Source: Phocaeicola sp. (lineage in GTDB: Bacteria > Bacteroidota > Bacteroidia > Bacteroidales > Bacteroidaceae). Taken from it: a stretch of DNA of 57,153 bases. Of this stretch, positions 1 through 9,657 are shown piece after piece; position 1 is the stretch's first letter; the number at the start of each line of letters is the position of its first letter. Where the stretch lies: contig JAHHQV010000012.1 of assembly GCA_020026175.1 (NCBI GenBank), forward strand, positions 1 through 57,153, read 5' to 3'. The position numbers were made by a program, and so were the translations under genes. Below the pieces are notes generated by a model. It saw only the letters and a program-made list of their open reading frames with translations. It made no database searches and had not been told where the DNA came from.

Positions 1-54
1 AACCGCCGTACACGGTTTTGCAGACCGCTGACTAAGCCACTCATCCAAGGAACC
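1..54 (-). tRNA. tRNA-Cys(GCA), partial (3' part beyond window)
   Basis: This is the 5' part of a tRNA-Cys gene cut by the window start. Its 54 bases are identical to the corresponding part of the complete copy at 80-151, including the anticodon loop reading CTGCAAA (anticodon GCA). The two copies lie in tandem on the same strand, about 25 bp apart, and are probably co-transcribed. Confidence 0.93.
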
Positions 55-79
55 ATTTTTTACACATAAGAGAAAGAAG

Positions 80-151
80 AGGTTCCTGGCGGATTCGAAC
101 CGCCGTACACGGTTTTGCAGACCGCTGACTAAGCCACTCATCCAAGGAACC
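80..151 (-). tRNA. tRNA-Cys(GCA)
   Basis: Read on the reverse strand this folds as a full cloverleaf. The acceptor stem is GGTTCCT paired with AGGAACC, the anticodon loop is CTGCAAA with anticodon GCA, and the T-arm contains GGTTCGAATCC. The discriminator base is U, as expected for tRNA-Cys. CCA is not encoded. It is transcribed ahead of the identical copy at 1-54 from a promoter at about 190-219. Confidence 0.95.
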
Positions 152-189
152 AAGTTTCATTTGAGTTGGTTTCTTTCTCAATTGCGTTG

Positions 190-219
190 CAAAGGTACAG
201 TTTTTTTTTGAATATGCAA
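190..219 (-). promoter_or_regulatory. Bacteroidetes-type promoter for the tRNA-Cys pair
   Basis: The reverse strand has TACCTTTG (190-197), an exact match to the -7 consensus TAnnTTTG, with TTG at 217-219 about 19-20 bp upstream as the -33 element. It lies about 40 bp upstream of the first tRNA base. Confidence 0.7.
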
Positions 220-517
220 TACTTCGTGATAAAAAAATATCATTTTTATTACATTTTTTTTTCTTCGAGGAAAAATAATAATACTTAAATTATTGTTGTA
301 TAGATAGTTGTCTATATAGAGCATTTAAGCGGATTTTTATTGTTTTTTGTTGCATGAATCTGTTTTGTCTTTCAGATTACATCCCTGACATCCTTTGCAT
401 GATGATTTTTTTTCCCCTGTCAGTGTATTGTATATGGATTTACCCATATACAATACGCATATTGACACTATAATATATACTATTATATCTTGTAGCATGA
501 TGATGTTTTTTTACATT
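220..517. other. Intergenic region, AT-rich, no gene seen
   Basis: This is very AT-rich with poly-T and poly-A tracts. The only structure seen is the inverted repeat at 425-456. Short ORFs, such as a 24-codon frame from 214, have no supporting signal, and I see no gene. Confidence 0.6.
425..456 (-). terminator. Inverted repeat downstream of feoAB, possible terminator
   Basis: A perfect 13-bp inverted repeat (GTATTGTATATGG, 6-base loop, then its complement) lies about 60 bp past the feoAB stop. No uninterrupted T-run follows directly on the reverse strand, so it may be a terminator or an mRNA-end stabiliser rather than a canonical intrinsic terminator. Confidence 0.45.
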
Positions 518-2986
518 TTACATGAATAACTTTCCAATCTGATAAACCAAGAATGAAACAATCCAGGCCAATGCTGTAGTGTAGAATGCTGTAAACAATG
601 CCCATTTCCATGTTCCGGATTCTTGTTTTATAGCTACTATTGTAGCAATACAAGGGAAATATATCAAAGTGAACAACATGTAGCAGAAAGCTACGAGTGG
701 TGTGATATCAAGCCGGTCGGCGATGTTTACTTCTTCTGGATCTTCGTTTTCTGCATAAAGGACCCCGAGTGTACTTACCACAAGTTCTTTTGCGCCTACT
801 CCCGACATTATGCCTATACCCATTTTCCAGTCAAAGCCCAATGGCTCTATCACTGGTTCTATTGCTTTTCCTATCTGTCCTATGTACGAATTCTCCTGTT
901 GCTCTGCAACGCTTGAATACTTGTCATGAGAAGGGTAGTAGCCAAGGAACCATATAATGATTGATGCCACCATTATTATTCCTCCCATTTTCTTGAGATA
1001 CTGTACACCTTTCTCCCAAGTATGTCTCATTATAGATTTGGCAGTAGGCATTCTGTATGGTGGAAGTTCCATCACGAAAGGCGTATTGTCTCCTTTTATT
1101 ATGAACTTGCTGAATATCCTTGCCATCAGTATTGCCAGGAAGATACCTATGCTGTATATTGCCAGCAGTACAGTACTTGCGTTGTTTGGGAAGAATGCAC
1201 CGGTAAGCATGAGATATATCGGTAGGCGTGCGCTACATGACATAAGTGGGGTTATAAGCATTGTTACAAGTCTTGACTTTCTGCTTTCTATAATTCGTGA
1301 ACCCATTATGGCAGGAACACTACATCCGAATCCCATTATAAGAGGTATGAACGATTTACCGTGCAGTCCCATCTTGTGCATTATCTTGTCCATTATGAAG
1401 GCTGCGCGCGACATATATCCTGAGTCTTCCATTATTGAGATGAAGAGATATAGCAGAAGTATATTTGGCAAGAACACTATCACACCTCCGACTCCTCCCA
1501 GAATACCGTCTATTATCAGGTCTTTAAGAGGTCCGTCGGACATGTATGTTCCAGTAAGTTCTCCTATATAGCCCACCAGCCATTCTATTCCTTGCATCGG
1601 ATAGTCTCCAAGCACGAATGTAGCTTCGAACATAATATATAAGAAAATGAAGAATATCGGGAATCCCCATATCTTGTGTGTCACTATGCTGTCCACAATT
1701 CTTGTGAAGGCCTCTGAGTCCTGATGGTTGTCGGTGTATGTTTCTTTCAATGCACCTGCAATGAATCCGTATTTGGCATCCGTCATGGCCTGTTCGCTGT
1801 CTTCGTTCATCACCGTACGAATCCTTTCTGCCTCCTTGTCTCTTATATTGAATAAGGTGTCTGCATTAGGCAGGTCGGCTATGACTTCTCTTTCTATATC
1901 CCTGTCATTTTCCAGAAGTTTGATAGCTAGAAAACGTGTAGAATATTTGTGTCGGATATTTTCAATCTTGCCTATTTCCTTCTTTATAGCATCTATGCTT
2001 TTTTCAAGTTCCGGTCCGTGGTTGATATGTATGTGGCGTATGAAATAGTTGTTTTCCTCTTCCTTGTGGCTTCCGAACTTGTGGTCGGGAACATATTCGT
2101 CATGCCATCTTTTGTATTCCAGCAGCGCTTCGTTTCTTATTTCTTTTTTTTGCATCATAAAGTCGGCACCTTCATACAGTCCGATGATGATATGAAACAA
2201 TTCTTCTATGCCTTCACCGTTTCTGCTTATAGTAGGCACAGCGGGTACGCCCAGCAGGTGGCTCAACTGCTTTATGTCGAGTTTGTTTCCGCTGTTCAGC
2301 AGTGCATCATACATGTTGAGCGCTATAACCATTCTCACGTTCATGTCGATAAGCTGTGTAGTAAGATACAGGTTTCTTTCCAAGTTGCCCGAGTCTACCA
2401 CATTCACTATCACGTCAGGTGTTTCTTCAATGATATGTTTTCTCACATACAGTTCTTCAGGGCTGTATGCAGAGAGAGAGTATGTTCCAGGCAGGTCTAC
2501 AAGTCTGAATCGGTATCCCTGAAAGTTGAAGAATCCTTCTTTCGCATCAACGGTTACTCCGCTATAGTTTCCCACATGCTCGTGGGCTCCTGATGCAATG
2601 TTGAACAATGAAGTCTTTCCGCAGTTGGGGTTTCCCACAAGAGCCACGTTTATTGTGCGGCGTTTTCCTTGAGCCACAATCTTCATTTGTTTTTCCGATA
2701 CTGGTATGCTTTCTGATATAGGATTATGATATAATGTCTCTGCGGTATTTTCTCTTGCTTCTTCCTCGCTTATCACTTCTATCATGTTCGCCTCTTGGCG
2801 TCGCAGGGATATCTCGTATCCCATTATTTTATATTTTATTGGGTCTTTCAGTGGGGCATTGAGAATGACCTTTACTGTCTTGCCTTTTATGAATCCCATT
2901 TCTATTATTCTTCTTCGGAATCCCCCATGTCCTAAAACTTTGACTATGACTCCTTTCTCTCCTGTTTTAAGTTCTGATAGTTTCAT
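518..2986 (-). CDS. feoB: FeoA-FeoB fusion ferrous iron transporter
   Basis: This inner-membrane protein imports Fe(II), driven by GTP binding and hydrolysis. Residues 1 to about 75 form a FeoA-type SH3-like domain beginning MKLSELKTGEKG. A FeoB G-domain follows, with G1 GNPNCGKTS near residue 119, G3 DLPGTYS and a variant G4 NMYD. The C-terminal half has multiple membrane segments with the gate motifs GFGCSVPA and CSARLP. The ATG at 2986 is preferred over the longer frame starting at 3079, because the extra 31 residues are poor in features and overlap the promoter. The domain order FeoA-FeoB in one chain is common in Bacteroidetes. The length of 822 residues fits a full fusion, so no separate feoA is needed. 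Confidence 0.95.
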   Translation of the reverse strand: MKLSELKTGEKGVIVKVLGHGGFRRRIIEMGFIKGKTVKVILNAPLKDPIKYKIMGYEISLRRQEANMIEVISEEEARENTAETLYHNPISESIPVSEKQMKIVAQGKRRTINVALVGNPNCGKTSLFNIASGAHEHVGNYSGVTVDAKEGFFNFQGYRFRLVDLPGTYSLSAYSPEELYVRKHIIEETPDVIVNVVDSGNLERNLYLTTQLIDMNVRMVIALNMYDALLNSGNKLDIKQLSHLLGVPAVPTISRNGEGIEELFHIIIGLYEGADFMMQKKEIRNEALLEYKRWHDEYVPDHKFGSHKEEENNYFIRHIHINHGPELEKSIDAIKKEIGKIENIRHKYSTRFLAIKLLENDRDIEREVIADLPNADTLFNIRDKEAERIRTVMNEDSEQAMTDAKYGFIAGALKETYTDNHQDSEAFTRIVDSIVTHKIWGFPIFFIFLYIMFEATFVLGDYPMQGIEWLVGYIGELTGTYMSDGPLKDLIIDGILGGVGGVIVFLPNILLLYLFISIMEDSGYMSRAAFIMDKIMHKMGLHGKSFIPLIMGFGCSVPAIMGSRIIESRKSRLVTMLITPLMSCSARLPIYLMLTGAFFPNNASTVLLAIYSIGIFLAILMARIFSKFIIKGDNTPFVMELPPYRMPTAKSIMRHTWEKGVQYLKKMGGIIMVASIIIWFLGYYPSHDKYSSVAEQQENSYIGQIGKAIEPVIEPLGFDWKMGIGIMSGVGAKELVVSTLGVLYAENEDPEEVNIADRLDITPLVAFCYMLFTLIYFPCIATIVAIKQESGTWKWALFTAFYTTALAWIVSFLVYQIGKLFM

Positions 2987-3003
2987 ATTTATGAATTTTA
3001 TTG

Positions 3004-3035
3004 CAAATATAGATGTAATGTATTTTATATGCAAA
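3004..3035 (-). promoter_or_regulatory. Promoter of feoAB
   Basis: The reverse strand carries TTTG (3032-3035), 20 bp, then TATATTTG (3004-3011). This is an exact match to the Bacteroidetes -33/-7 promoter, ending 17 bp before the ATG at 2986. I could not recognise a Fur box by eye. Confidence 0.75.
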
Positions 3036-3166
3036 CTATTTAGATTGTTTTTAAATAACAAGTTATCTTCTATCCGCAAGGTTATATTATGGATAATATG
3101 TTATAATGGTTATTTAAATAATGATTATTTTTGCGTTTCATATATTTCAAAATATAAAAAAATGAT

Positions 3167-4453
3167 ATGTTTAAGCAGAAAGTAAGAAGATATATCGAAG
3201 AAAAAGAACTTGTCGGTATTTCGGACAAGGTATTGGTGGCTCTTAGCGGGGGGGCAGATTCAGTGGCTCTTCTCCGTGTGCTTGTAGGACTTGGGTATAA
3301 ATGTATATGCGCTCATTGCAATTTTCATCTTAGGGGCGATGAGTCTGTACGTGATGAAAACTTCGTTACAGAACTTTGTCTTTCACTTTCTGTGCCTCTT
3401 GAAAAAGTTCATTTTGACACTATGGGTTATGCTTCGTCGCACGGGGTTTCCATTGAGATGGCTGCCAGGGAGCTGCGTTACGGGTGGTTTGAGCAAATCA
3501 GACAGAAACACGGTGCTTCGTGTATAGCTGTAGCACATCATCGTGACGACAGTGTCGAGACTTTTCTGCTGAATCTTTCGCGTGGTACCGGAATAAACGG
3601 TCTGAAGGGTATCAGCCCGAAGAATGGATACGTGGTACGTCCGTTGCTTGAGGTGGGCAGGGCTGAAATACTTGACTATCTCCATCACATTGGTCAGGAC
3701 TTTGTGACAGACAGCACCAATTTGGAGGATGTTTATACACGCAATAAGATAAGGCTTGACATCATTCCTATGTTCCGCCAGATCAACCCTTCATTTGTGA
3801 CTTCTGTAGCCGAGACGGCGTCAAGGCTTTCAGATGTAGCGGTCGTATACAAGAAAGCCATAGGCGAATCGCTTGAAAGGGTGAAAAAAGATGAATTTAC
3901 GGTGGATATAAACAGGCTTGGTGAAGAGGTAGCTCCGCAATCGGTGATGTATGAATGGCTTGCTCCTTACGGGTTCAATTCTTCGCAGATAAATGATGTA
4001 ATTGGAAGTCTGGACTCAGAGTCTGGAAAGATATTCTTGAGCAAGGAATGGGAGTTATTGCGCGACAGGTCCTCTTTTGTGTTGAGAAGAAAGCAGGAAG
4101 AAAGTCATGAGTATGCGCTCAAGTTCAGTGCTATGGATGTGGATGAATGGTTCTCTGTTCCGCGTGACAATTCAAAAGCTTATGTTGATGCCGATAAGGT
4201 AAAAGGTGACTTGCTGTTGAGGAAATGGAAGTCGGGCGACAGGTTTGTTCCCTTTGGCATGAAAGGTTTCAAGAAAGTGAGAGACTATCTGCGTGACCGT
4301 AAACTGTCAGTGTTTGAAAAGGAAAATGTGATGGTTGTCACTTCGGGTAAAGACATAGTGTGGATAGTAAACGAAAGGACTGACAACCGTTTCAGGGTAG
4401 ATTCGGATACCAGAAGAGTAATGGTAATAGAACTTGAGTGCATATTCAAGTAG
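3167..4453 (+). CDS. tilS: tRNA(Ile)-lysidine synthetase TilS
   Basis: TilS is a cytosolic enzyme that converts C34 of the tRNA-Ile2 (CAU) anticodon to lysidine, using ATP and lysine, so that AUA codons are read as isoleucine. The N-terminal PP-loop motif SGGADS is at residues 27-32. It is followed by the N-type ATP pyrophosphatase fold (HCNFHLRG, AHHRDD) and the C-terminal TilS domain with KWKSGDRFVPFGM and KKVRDYLRDRK. At 428 residues it matches the long form with the C-terminal tRNA-binding domain. A -7-like TATTTTTG lies at 3126-3133, divergent from feoAB, and no clear -33 was seen. The gene stands alone, with about 250 bp before the next one. Confidence 0.95.
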   Translation: MFKQKVRRYIEEKELVGISDKVLVALSGGADSVALLRVLVGLGYKCICAHCNFHLRGDESVRDENFVTELCLSLSVPLEKVHFDTMGYASSHGVSIEMAARELRYGWFEQIRQKHGASCIAVAHHRDDSVETFLLNLSRGTGINGLKGISPKNGYVVRPLLEVGRAEILDYLHHIGQDFVTDSTNLEDVYTRNKIRLDIIPMFRQINPSFVTSVAETASRLSDVAVVYKKAIGESLERVKKDEFTVDINRLGEEVAPQSVMYEWLAPYGFNSSQINDVIGSLDSESGKIFLSKEWELLRDRSSFVLRRKQEESHEYALKFSAMDVDEWFSVPRDNSKAYVDADKVKGDLLLRKWKSGDRFVPFGMKGFKKVRDYLRDRKLSVFEKENVMVVTSGKDIVWIVNERTDNRFRVDSDTRRVMVIELECIFK

Positions 4454-4705
4454 ATGTTTTCGGTGCCTAAATCATATTTATATAAAATAACATTTTTATT
4501 GTTTCGGAAATTCCGCTTGATAGCCTTTAAAGCCTATATCTGTGGTCTTTAGATTAAACAACGTATAAGAATCAGAGATTTATGTTAAATGATATAAAAA
4601 GGGAGAAACTCAATGACAAATATTCAAGTTTTTGTATTTACTTTGGGTTAGTGAACTAAAAGCAAATGCTTTGGTTGTTTTTTTATCAATAATAAATTAA
4701 AGTCT

Positions 4706-4882
4706 ATGAACGAACTAATTGAAAAAATCAAGGAAATGAGTTCTGCTTTTGTTGCTGAAGCTTCAATGCAGGCAGAAAAAGGCAACAAGGCTGCCGGAAC
4801 ACGCGCTCGCAAGATTTCTTTGGACCTTGAAAAGGTGTTGAAGGAATTCAGAAAAGTTTCTTTGGAAGAATCTAAAAAGTAA
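4706..4882 (+). CDS. Hc1-like small basic histone H1 homologue
   Basis: A 58-residue lysine-rich, helical protein starting MNELIEKIKEMSSAF and containing EKGNKAAGTRARKISLDLEKVLKEFRK when read across 4778-4855. It resembles the short histone H1/Hc1-like proteins common in Bacteroidetes, thought to bind DNA non-specifically as nucleoid proteins. The core GNKAAGTRARK is the diagnostic stretch. The frame is closed by TAA and followed by a good terminator at 4907-4942, so the gene is monocistronic. The ATG at 4706 is the first in frame. Function beyond DNA association is not established. Confidence 0.85.
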   Translation: MNELIEKIKEMSSAFVAEASMQAEKGNKAAGTRARKISLDLEKVLKEFRKVSLEESKK

Positions 4883-4906
4883 TGTTTTAACAACTATTGC
4901 TTATGA

Positions 4907-4942
4907 GGGTTGTATTGCTTGATGAAAAAAGTAATACAGCCT
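4907..4942 (+). terminator. Intrinsic terminator of the Hc1-like gene
   Basis: GGTTGTATT pairs with AATACAGCC (one G-U pair) around an A-rich loop, followed by TTTCTTTTT. It lies 25 bp after the stop codon. Confidence 0.75.
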
Positions 4943-5177
4943 TTCTTTTTATATACCTCGTCTTGGTATGATAAAAATACATGTGTGTACTTAATACTGT
5001 GAATGGAGGTCCGTGAAAATCCCAATTGTCATGTTGGTGACTTTTAAGCAGCATGGCATTATGATTAAACGATTAATGGTTTAGATTAAAGCGACAAGGC
5101 GTTTGAACGTAAACGAGTAGGCGTTTTATAAAAATTTATGGACTCCTCTTTTTTGTTTCATCATTTATATATGATTC
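4943..5177. other. Leader region upstream of the sensor gene
   Basis: About 235 bp with no credible ORF. It holds a direct repeat of AGGCGTTT around 5097-5130 and ends at the GTG of the sensor gene. No exact TAnnTTTG promoter was found, and I do not recognise an RNA family. Confidence 0.4.
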
Positions 5178-8100
5178 GTGATTAGGAAAATCCTGAAAAT
5201 ATCATTTTTTTTTACTGTAGCCTCATGGATTGCGGCTACGGTTTCATCATGCGATTATGGTAATTCTGCCGACAAAGACTTGCAGCTTGAGATAGATTCA
5301 CTGAACAAAGTTTCGTACAGCCTCAGATACAAGAACCTGATATTGTCGTCGGAGGCAGCCAATAGGTCATTCAACTTGGCAAAAGACATTTCTTATGGAA
5401 AAGATGTTTCGCTCAACAATATGGGTTTCTGTGCTTTTATGAGGATGGATTTTGAGCAGTCTATGATTCTGTTTAAAAAAGTTGTTGAAATATCTGATAA
5501 CGAGCTGGAGTGTCTGGTAGCTGACATAGGATTGATGAAGATATGTCAGCGAATATCATCGAACAAAGAATTCTATGATTACAGAAATAGGGCCATGAAG
5601 CGCATAAGGCGTATCCTTCAAGACGAGATGGTGCTTGAGAACTCTTCGTTCAGAGACAGGTTCAACTATGCCTTATCGGAATTTCATATTGTGTCGGGTG
5701 TTTATTTTTATTACCTTCAGCAAGATAAAGAGTCGGTGGCCGAAATTGATGCAGTGGATGTTAGTACAATAGAAAACGATACAGCTCAATGGCTCAACTA
5801 TATGTATATGCGTGGTTCGGGAGGGATGTATAATGCATCAAGTAAGGAAGAACTCATTTTGGGAGAATTCGGTTTTCTTGTAAAGTGTCTGACGGTAGCC
5901 GAAGAAGGAGGGTATGTATATTTTCAGGCCAATGCTCTACAGGCTATGGCAGAGACTTTGAATTTCAGAAGCAACAGGAGTCTGATAATGGACAAGAAAA
6001 AGGCTTGGATTCAGATGGTGAACGAAAACAATTGTCCTCTTGACAGCCTGCCGCTTGAACTTGCACAAAAGGCTCTGAAACTTTTCAAGAGATATGGCGA
6101 CTGGTATCAGATTTCGGGTACTTACAGAACTATGGCCACATACTACAACTATATTGACGAGCCGGAAAAGGCTTTGCCATTGCTTGGCATGGCTCTGGAA
6201 TTTGTGAACAGACATCATGAAAAGTATTATGAGTGTAATGACAGTACCGACAGGATGAGTACGTATAAAGAAGATTCTCAGTTGTCTGTTGAACTGGAAT
6301 GGATAAACAACGATGGCATAATGACGGTGCCAGAGTGGATAGCCCGACTAAGGGAGCAGCTTAGCCGTACTTTCTCGGCAATGGGAATGAAAGAGCAGTC
6401 GGACTACAACAGAAACATGTATCTTGACATTCTTGACTATACTCGTCAGGACAAGGAACTGGAGAGCCGTTATGAGGCGTTGGGTAGGGAATCTTCTTTG
6501 CTCAACGTATTGCTGGTGCTTGTCATGGCAGGTTTTTTTGTCCTGGTCATATTGTTTGTCAATCTCAACAGGATATGGAAGAAAAGAAACAATATATACA
6601 CCGGACGCCTGAAGAAGGTGCTTGAGGTATGCCGTAACATTACCGCGTCGGTTCCGCTAGACGTGTCCGAACCGTACGAAGTGGCAAAAGCGGTGGAAGA
6701 TGTTGTGCGGATAGATATCCTGAGCATAACGTCATCTGAAGATTTGTGGATAGAACTGAAGGGTGAAGATTCGGATTTTTTACATAGAGAAGACAGACCG
6801 CAATGGATTGACGGAAAATGTGTCTTTTCTCTTGCCCTTGTGGCTCCTGCCCGAACAGATGCTATAGGAACCTTGTGGCTGAAACGTAACTCAAGTCTGA
6901 AAAATGATGATATGTCTTTTTTGCGGCTTGTGATGCCTTATATGGCCTGGACACTTGAAAACGGGCTGAACATAATGGCTCTTACCGATGAACGGTTGCG
7001 CCTTGAACACGAGGAATACATACATCGTCAGCATATAGCTGAAAATAAACGTCAGAATGAGGTAAAGAAGGCGTGTATGGCTATTGTTACCGGCATATTG
7101 CCTTATATTGACAGGGTGATAAACGAGGTGGAAAAACTGAAGAACTGCTCTGTAAGCGAAATGGATGAAGTGAGCAGGTTCAAGCTCGACTATATAGACG
7201 AACTGTTGTCGAAGATAAATGACTATAATGACATACTTACCTTGTGGATAAAGATGAAGCGTGGTGATATAAGTCTCAATATAGAAAACTTCTCGTTGGG
7301 CGAACTCTTTGCCGTGATAATGAAAGGACGAAGGTCTTTCGATATGAAGAATATAGAACTGGAGGTGGAAAATACAGAATCGGTGGTGAAAGCCGATAAG
7401 GCTCTTACTCTCTTCATGATAAATACATTGTCGGAGAATGCAAGGAAATATACAGACAGAGGAGGGCGTGTGTTAATATCTTCTTCTGAAACGGATGAAT
7501 ATGTAGAAATTTCTGTAGAAGACAATGGCCCCGGATTGTCGCCTTGTGATGTGGAATGTATTCTTTCGGAAAAGGTGTATGACTCTGGAATGATAGGCAT
7601 TGACACTGCCTCGGATACAGAGGAACTGAAGAAAAAGAAGGGACATGGATTTGGACTGATGAACTGTAAGGGCATAATAGAAAAGTACAGAAAGACAAAT
7701 CCAATATTCAATGTCTGCAAGTTCGGTATCGACAGCGAGGTGGGCAAAGGCAGCCGTTTCTATTTCCGTCTGCCTAAGGGAGTGAAACGCATGATTGTTA
7801 TGATATGTGTCATGGTGTCGGCTCTACATTCGTGGGGAAGAACGGACATTCCGTTGCCTAAGGTGTACGAAGAGCCTATGCATATATCTTCGTACGACAG
7901 CCTGCTAAGTATAGCCAACAGATATGCCGACATGGTGTATTACAGTAATGTGAAAAGCGAATACAAAAGGGCGCTCGGACTGGCTGACAGTGCTTTTTAT
8001 TACTTGAACTTACATTATATCAAATATTCAGGGATGAAGAAGCCTTTGCTCAGAACGTATGGCAGTGGTATGGCCCCCGAACTTGTATGGTTCAATCATA

Positions 8101-9617
8101 GGTTTGATACGGACTATTATATAATTCTAGACGTAAGGAATGAAGTGGCTGTTGCAAGTCTTGCCATAAAGGATTTTCATAGGTATTATTTCAACAATGC
8201 TGCATACACATCTCTGTATAAGCAGATCAGCGAAGACAAGTCTTTGGAAAAATACTGTATGGAAATGCAGAATTCTTCGGGAAACAAGATTGTGGCCATT
8301 GCTATTTTCATTCTTCTTAATTTGGGTGGAATAGTTGCATACTATATGCTATATCTCAGACATATGCTTCATTACAGATTTTCGATGGAGCAGGTGATTG
8401 CAATCAACAGGTCGGTCTTCTCATCGTCAAGGATAAGCGGGGTTTCCGACAGGTCTGAAGATATATGCAAGGAGATGATAGATTTGGTATTCTCTGACAT
8501 CAACGAGCTGGTCTCTGTCAGCAATATGGCCATAGGAGTGTACGAAGACTCGGACAAGAAGATACATATGGCATTTCATTCTTTGCATGATGACAGTCAG
8601 GTTGCAGAAAAGATGCATATGGCTTATAATGGACGCCGTGTGTTGGTGGAAGACGAATGGGTGTTCATACCTCTTAAAGTGGAAATATCGGGCGAAACAA
8701 AATACATTGGGGTAATGGCTCTGTGTTGCGAGATTTCTTCGGTAAGGGAGGAAGACAGGCTAATGGTGGAACTTGTAAGCGAATATCTGGCTGTGGCTCT
8801 GTATAAGACTATAGTGCAGACCGAAAAACATTATCAGGATATTGAAATAGCTAGAGATGATACAAAGAGGTCGGAATATGAAGACAATATGCTTCATGTA
8901 CAGAATATGGTACTCGACAATTGTCTTTCTACTATAAAGCATGAAACGGTTTATTATCCTGGTCAGTTGCGTAAGCTTGTTGCTTTGATCCGTAGCAATT
9001 ATAACGATGATGCTTTGACAAACGACAGGATAAAAGACATGTCGGAACTTGTGAGTTATTACAGAGATATATTTTCTCTGTTGTCGTCTTGTGCTTCACG
9101 TCAGATAGATGATGTTACTTTTCGTCGTTCTTCCATCAGAGTATCTCTACTGACAGACCATGCAATGAAGTACTATCGCAAGTCTGTCAAGAAACTCGAT
9201 TTATACCCCGAACTGGAGATTGAACAAACTGCCGACCTTACTGTTATGGGTGATGAGATACTCTTGAAATATATGTTTGAGAATCTTGTAGATGAGGCTG
9301 TGAGATACCATGCTGAAGGTAAGATAAAGATAAAGGTGTATAGTGAAGGCGATTTTGTCCGCTTTGATTTCATTGACAAGCGCAGACACTTTCCTCAATG
9401 CGAGCTTGATATGTTGTTCTACCCCGACAATGCACATATAAGGGTTTCGGACGATGGCGATGTGCTGAGCGGTACCGAATATCTGTTGTGCAAGCAGATA
9501 ATAAGAGACCACGATGAATTTGGAGGAAGGCGCGGATGTCGCATCAATGCTTCTGTTGTGGACGAAAACGATGGCTTTGTGGTATGGTTTACACTACCAT
9601 TAAAAAAAGTTTTGTAA
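5178..9617 (+). CDS. Tandem two-module sensor protein with kinase-type ATPase domain
   Basis: A 1479-residue envelope protein likely to sense a periplasmic signal and act on the adjacent regulator. Residues 1-25 form a lipoprotein-like signal (VSSC lipobox). A helical, TPR-like periplasmic domain follows up to a membrane helix near 435-460. Then comes a cytosolic part with an N-box (NTLSENARKY, about 751), a G1 box (DNGPGLS) and a G2 box (GHGFGLMNCKG) of histidine-kinase ATPases. A second module starts near 872 with a signal-like hydrophobic run, then a short periplasmic part, a membrane helix near 1037 and a degenerate ATPase-like domain that keeps NLVDEAVRYH but lacks the G boxes. I see no phospho-acceptor histidine in either half. 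It resembles the DUF5112/DUF5113 proteins of Bacteroides (recalled, not searched). GTG is the only start that keeps the signal, since a stop lies two codons upstream. Confidence 0.8.
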   Translation: MIRKILKISFFFTVASWIAATVSSCDYGNSADKDLQLEIDSLNKVSYSLRYKNLILSSEAANRSFNLAKDISYGKDVSLNNMGFCAFMRMDFEQSMILFKKVVEISDNELECLVADIGLMKICQRISSNKEFYDYRNRAMKRIRRILQDEMVLENSSFRDRFNYALSEFHIVSGVYFYYLQQDKESVAEIDAVDVSTIENDTAQWLNYMYMRGSGGMYNASSKEELILGEFGFLVKCLTVAEEGGYVYFQANALQAMAETLNFRSNRSLIMDKKKAWIQMVNENNCPLDSLPLELAQKALKLFKRYGDWYQISGTYRTMATYYNYIDEPEKALPLLGMALEFVNRHHEKYYECNDSTDRMSTYKEDSQLSVELEWINNDGIMTVPEWIARLREQLSRTFSAMGMKEQSDYNRNMYLDILDYTRQDKELESRYEALGRESSLLNVLLVLVMAGFFVLVILFVNLNRIWKKRNNIYTGRLKKVLEVCRNITASVPLDVSEPYEVAKAVEDVVRIDILSITSSEDLWIELKGEDSDFLHREDRPQWIDGKCVFSLALVAPARTDAIGTLWLKRNSSLKNDDMSFLRLVMPYMAWTLENGLNIMALTDERLRLEHEEYIHRQHIAENKRQNEVKKACMAIVTGILPYIDRVINEVEKLKNCSVSEMDEVSRFKLDYIDELLSKINDYNDILTLWIKMKRGDISLNIENFSLGELFAVIMKGRRSFDMKNIELEVENTESVVKADKALTLFMINTLSENARKYTDRGGRVLISSSETDEYVEISVEDNGPGLSPCDVECILSEKVYDSGMIGIDTASDTEELKKKKGHGFGLMNCKGIIEKYRKTNPIFNVCKFGIDSEVGKGSRFYFRLPKGVKRMIVMICVMVSALHSWGRTDIPLPKVYEEPMHISSYDSLLSIANRYADMVYYSNVKSEYKRALGLADSAFYYLNLHYIKYSGMKKPLLRTYGSGMAPELVWFNHRFDTDYYIILDVRNEVAVASLAIKDFHRYYFNNAAYTSLYKQISEDKSLEKYCMEMQNSSGNKIVAIAIFILLNLGGIVAYYMLYLRHMLHYRFSMEQVIAINRSVFSSSRISGVSDRSEDICKEMIDLVFSDINELVSVSNMAIGVYEDSDKKIHMAFHSLHDDSQVAEKMHMAYNGRRVLVEDEWVFIPLKVEISGETKYIGVMALCCEISSVREEDRLMVELVSEYLAVALYKTIVQTEKHYQDIEIARDDTKRSEYEDNMLHVQNMVLDNCLSTIKHETVYYPGQLRKLVALIRSNYNDDALTNDRIKDMSELVSYYRDIFSLLSSCASRQIDDVTFRRSSIRVSLLTDHAMKYYRKSVKKLDLYPELEIEQTADLTVMGDEILLKYMFENLVDEAVRYHAEGKIKIKVYSEGDFVRFDFIDKRRHFPQCELDMLFYPDNAHIRVSDDGDVLSGTEYLLCKQIIRDHDEFGGRRGCRINASVVDENDGFVVWFTLPLKKVL

Positions 9618-9657
9618 TTTTGATGAATAAAATAAAGATATATACAATATTTTGAAT

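Noticed and set aside
214..288. A 24-codon forward ORF in the tRNA-feoAB intergenic region
   Set aside because: It lies in AT-rich sequence over the tRNA promoter with no signal or homology that I can see.
623..2593. Several forward ORFs of 60-214 codons inside the feoAB region
   Set aside because: They are antisense shadows of the FeoB reading frame; no start signals or family motifs are present, and FeoB is unambiguous.
4943..5177. A riboswitch or structured RNA upstream of the sensor gene
   Set aside because: No recognised conserved core could be identified by reading, and the short direct repeat alone is not evidence.
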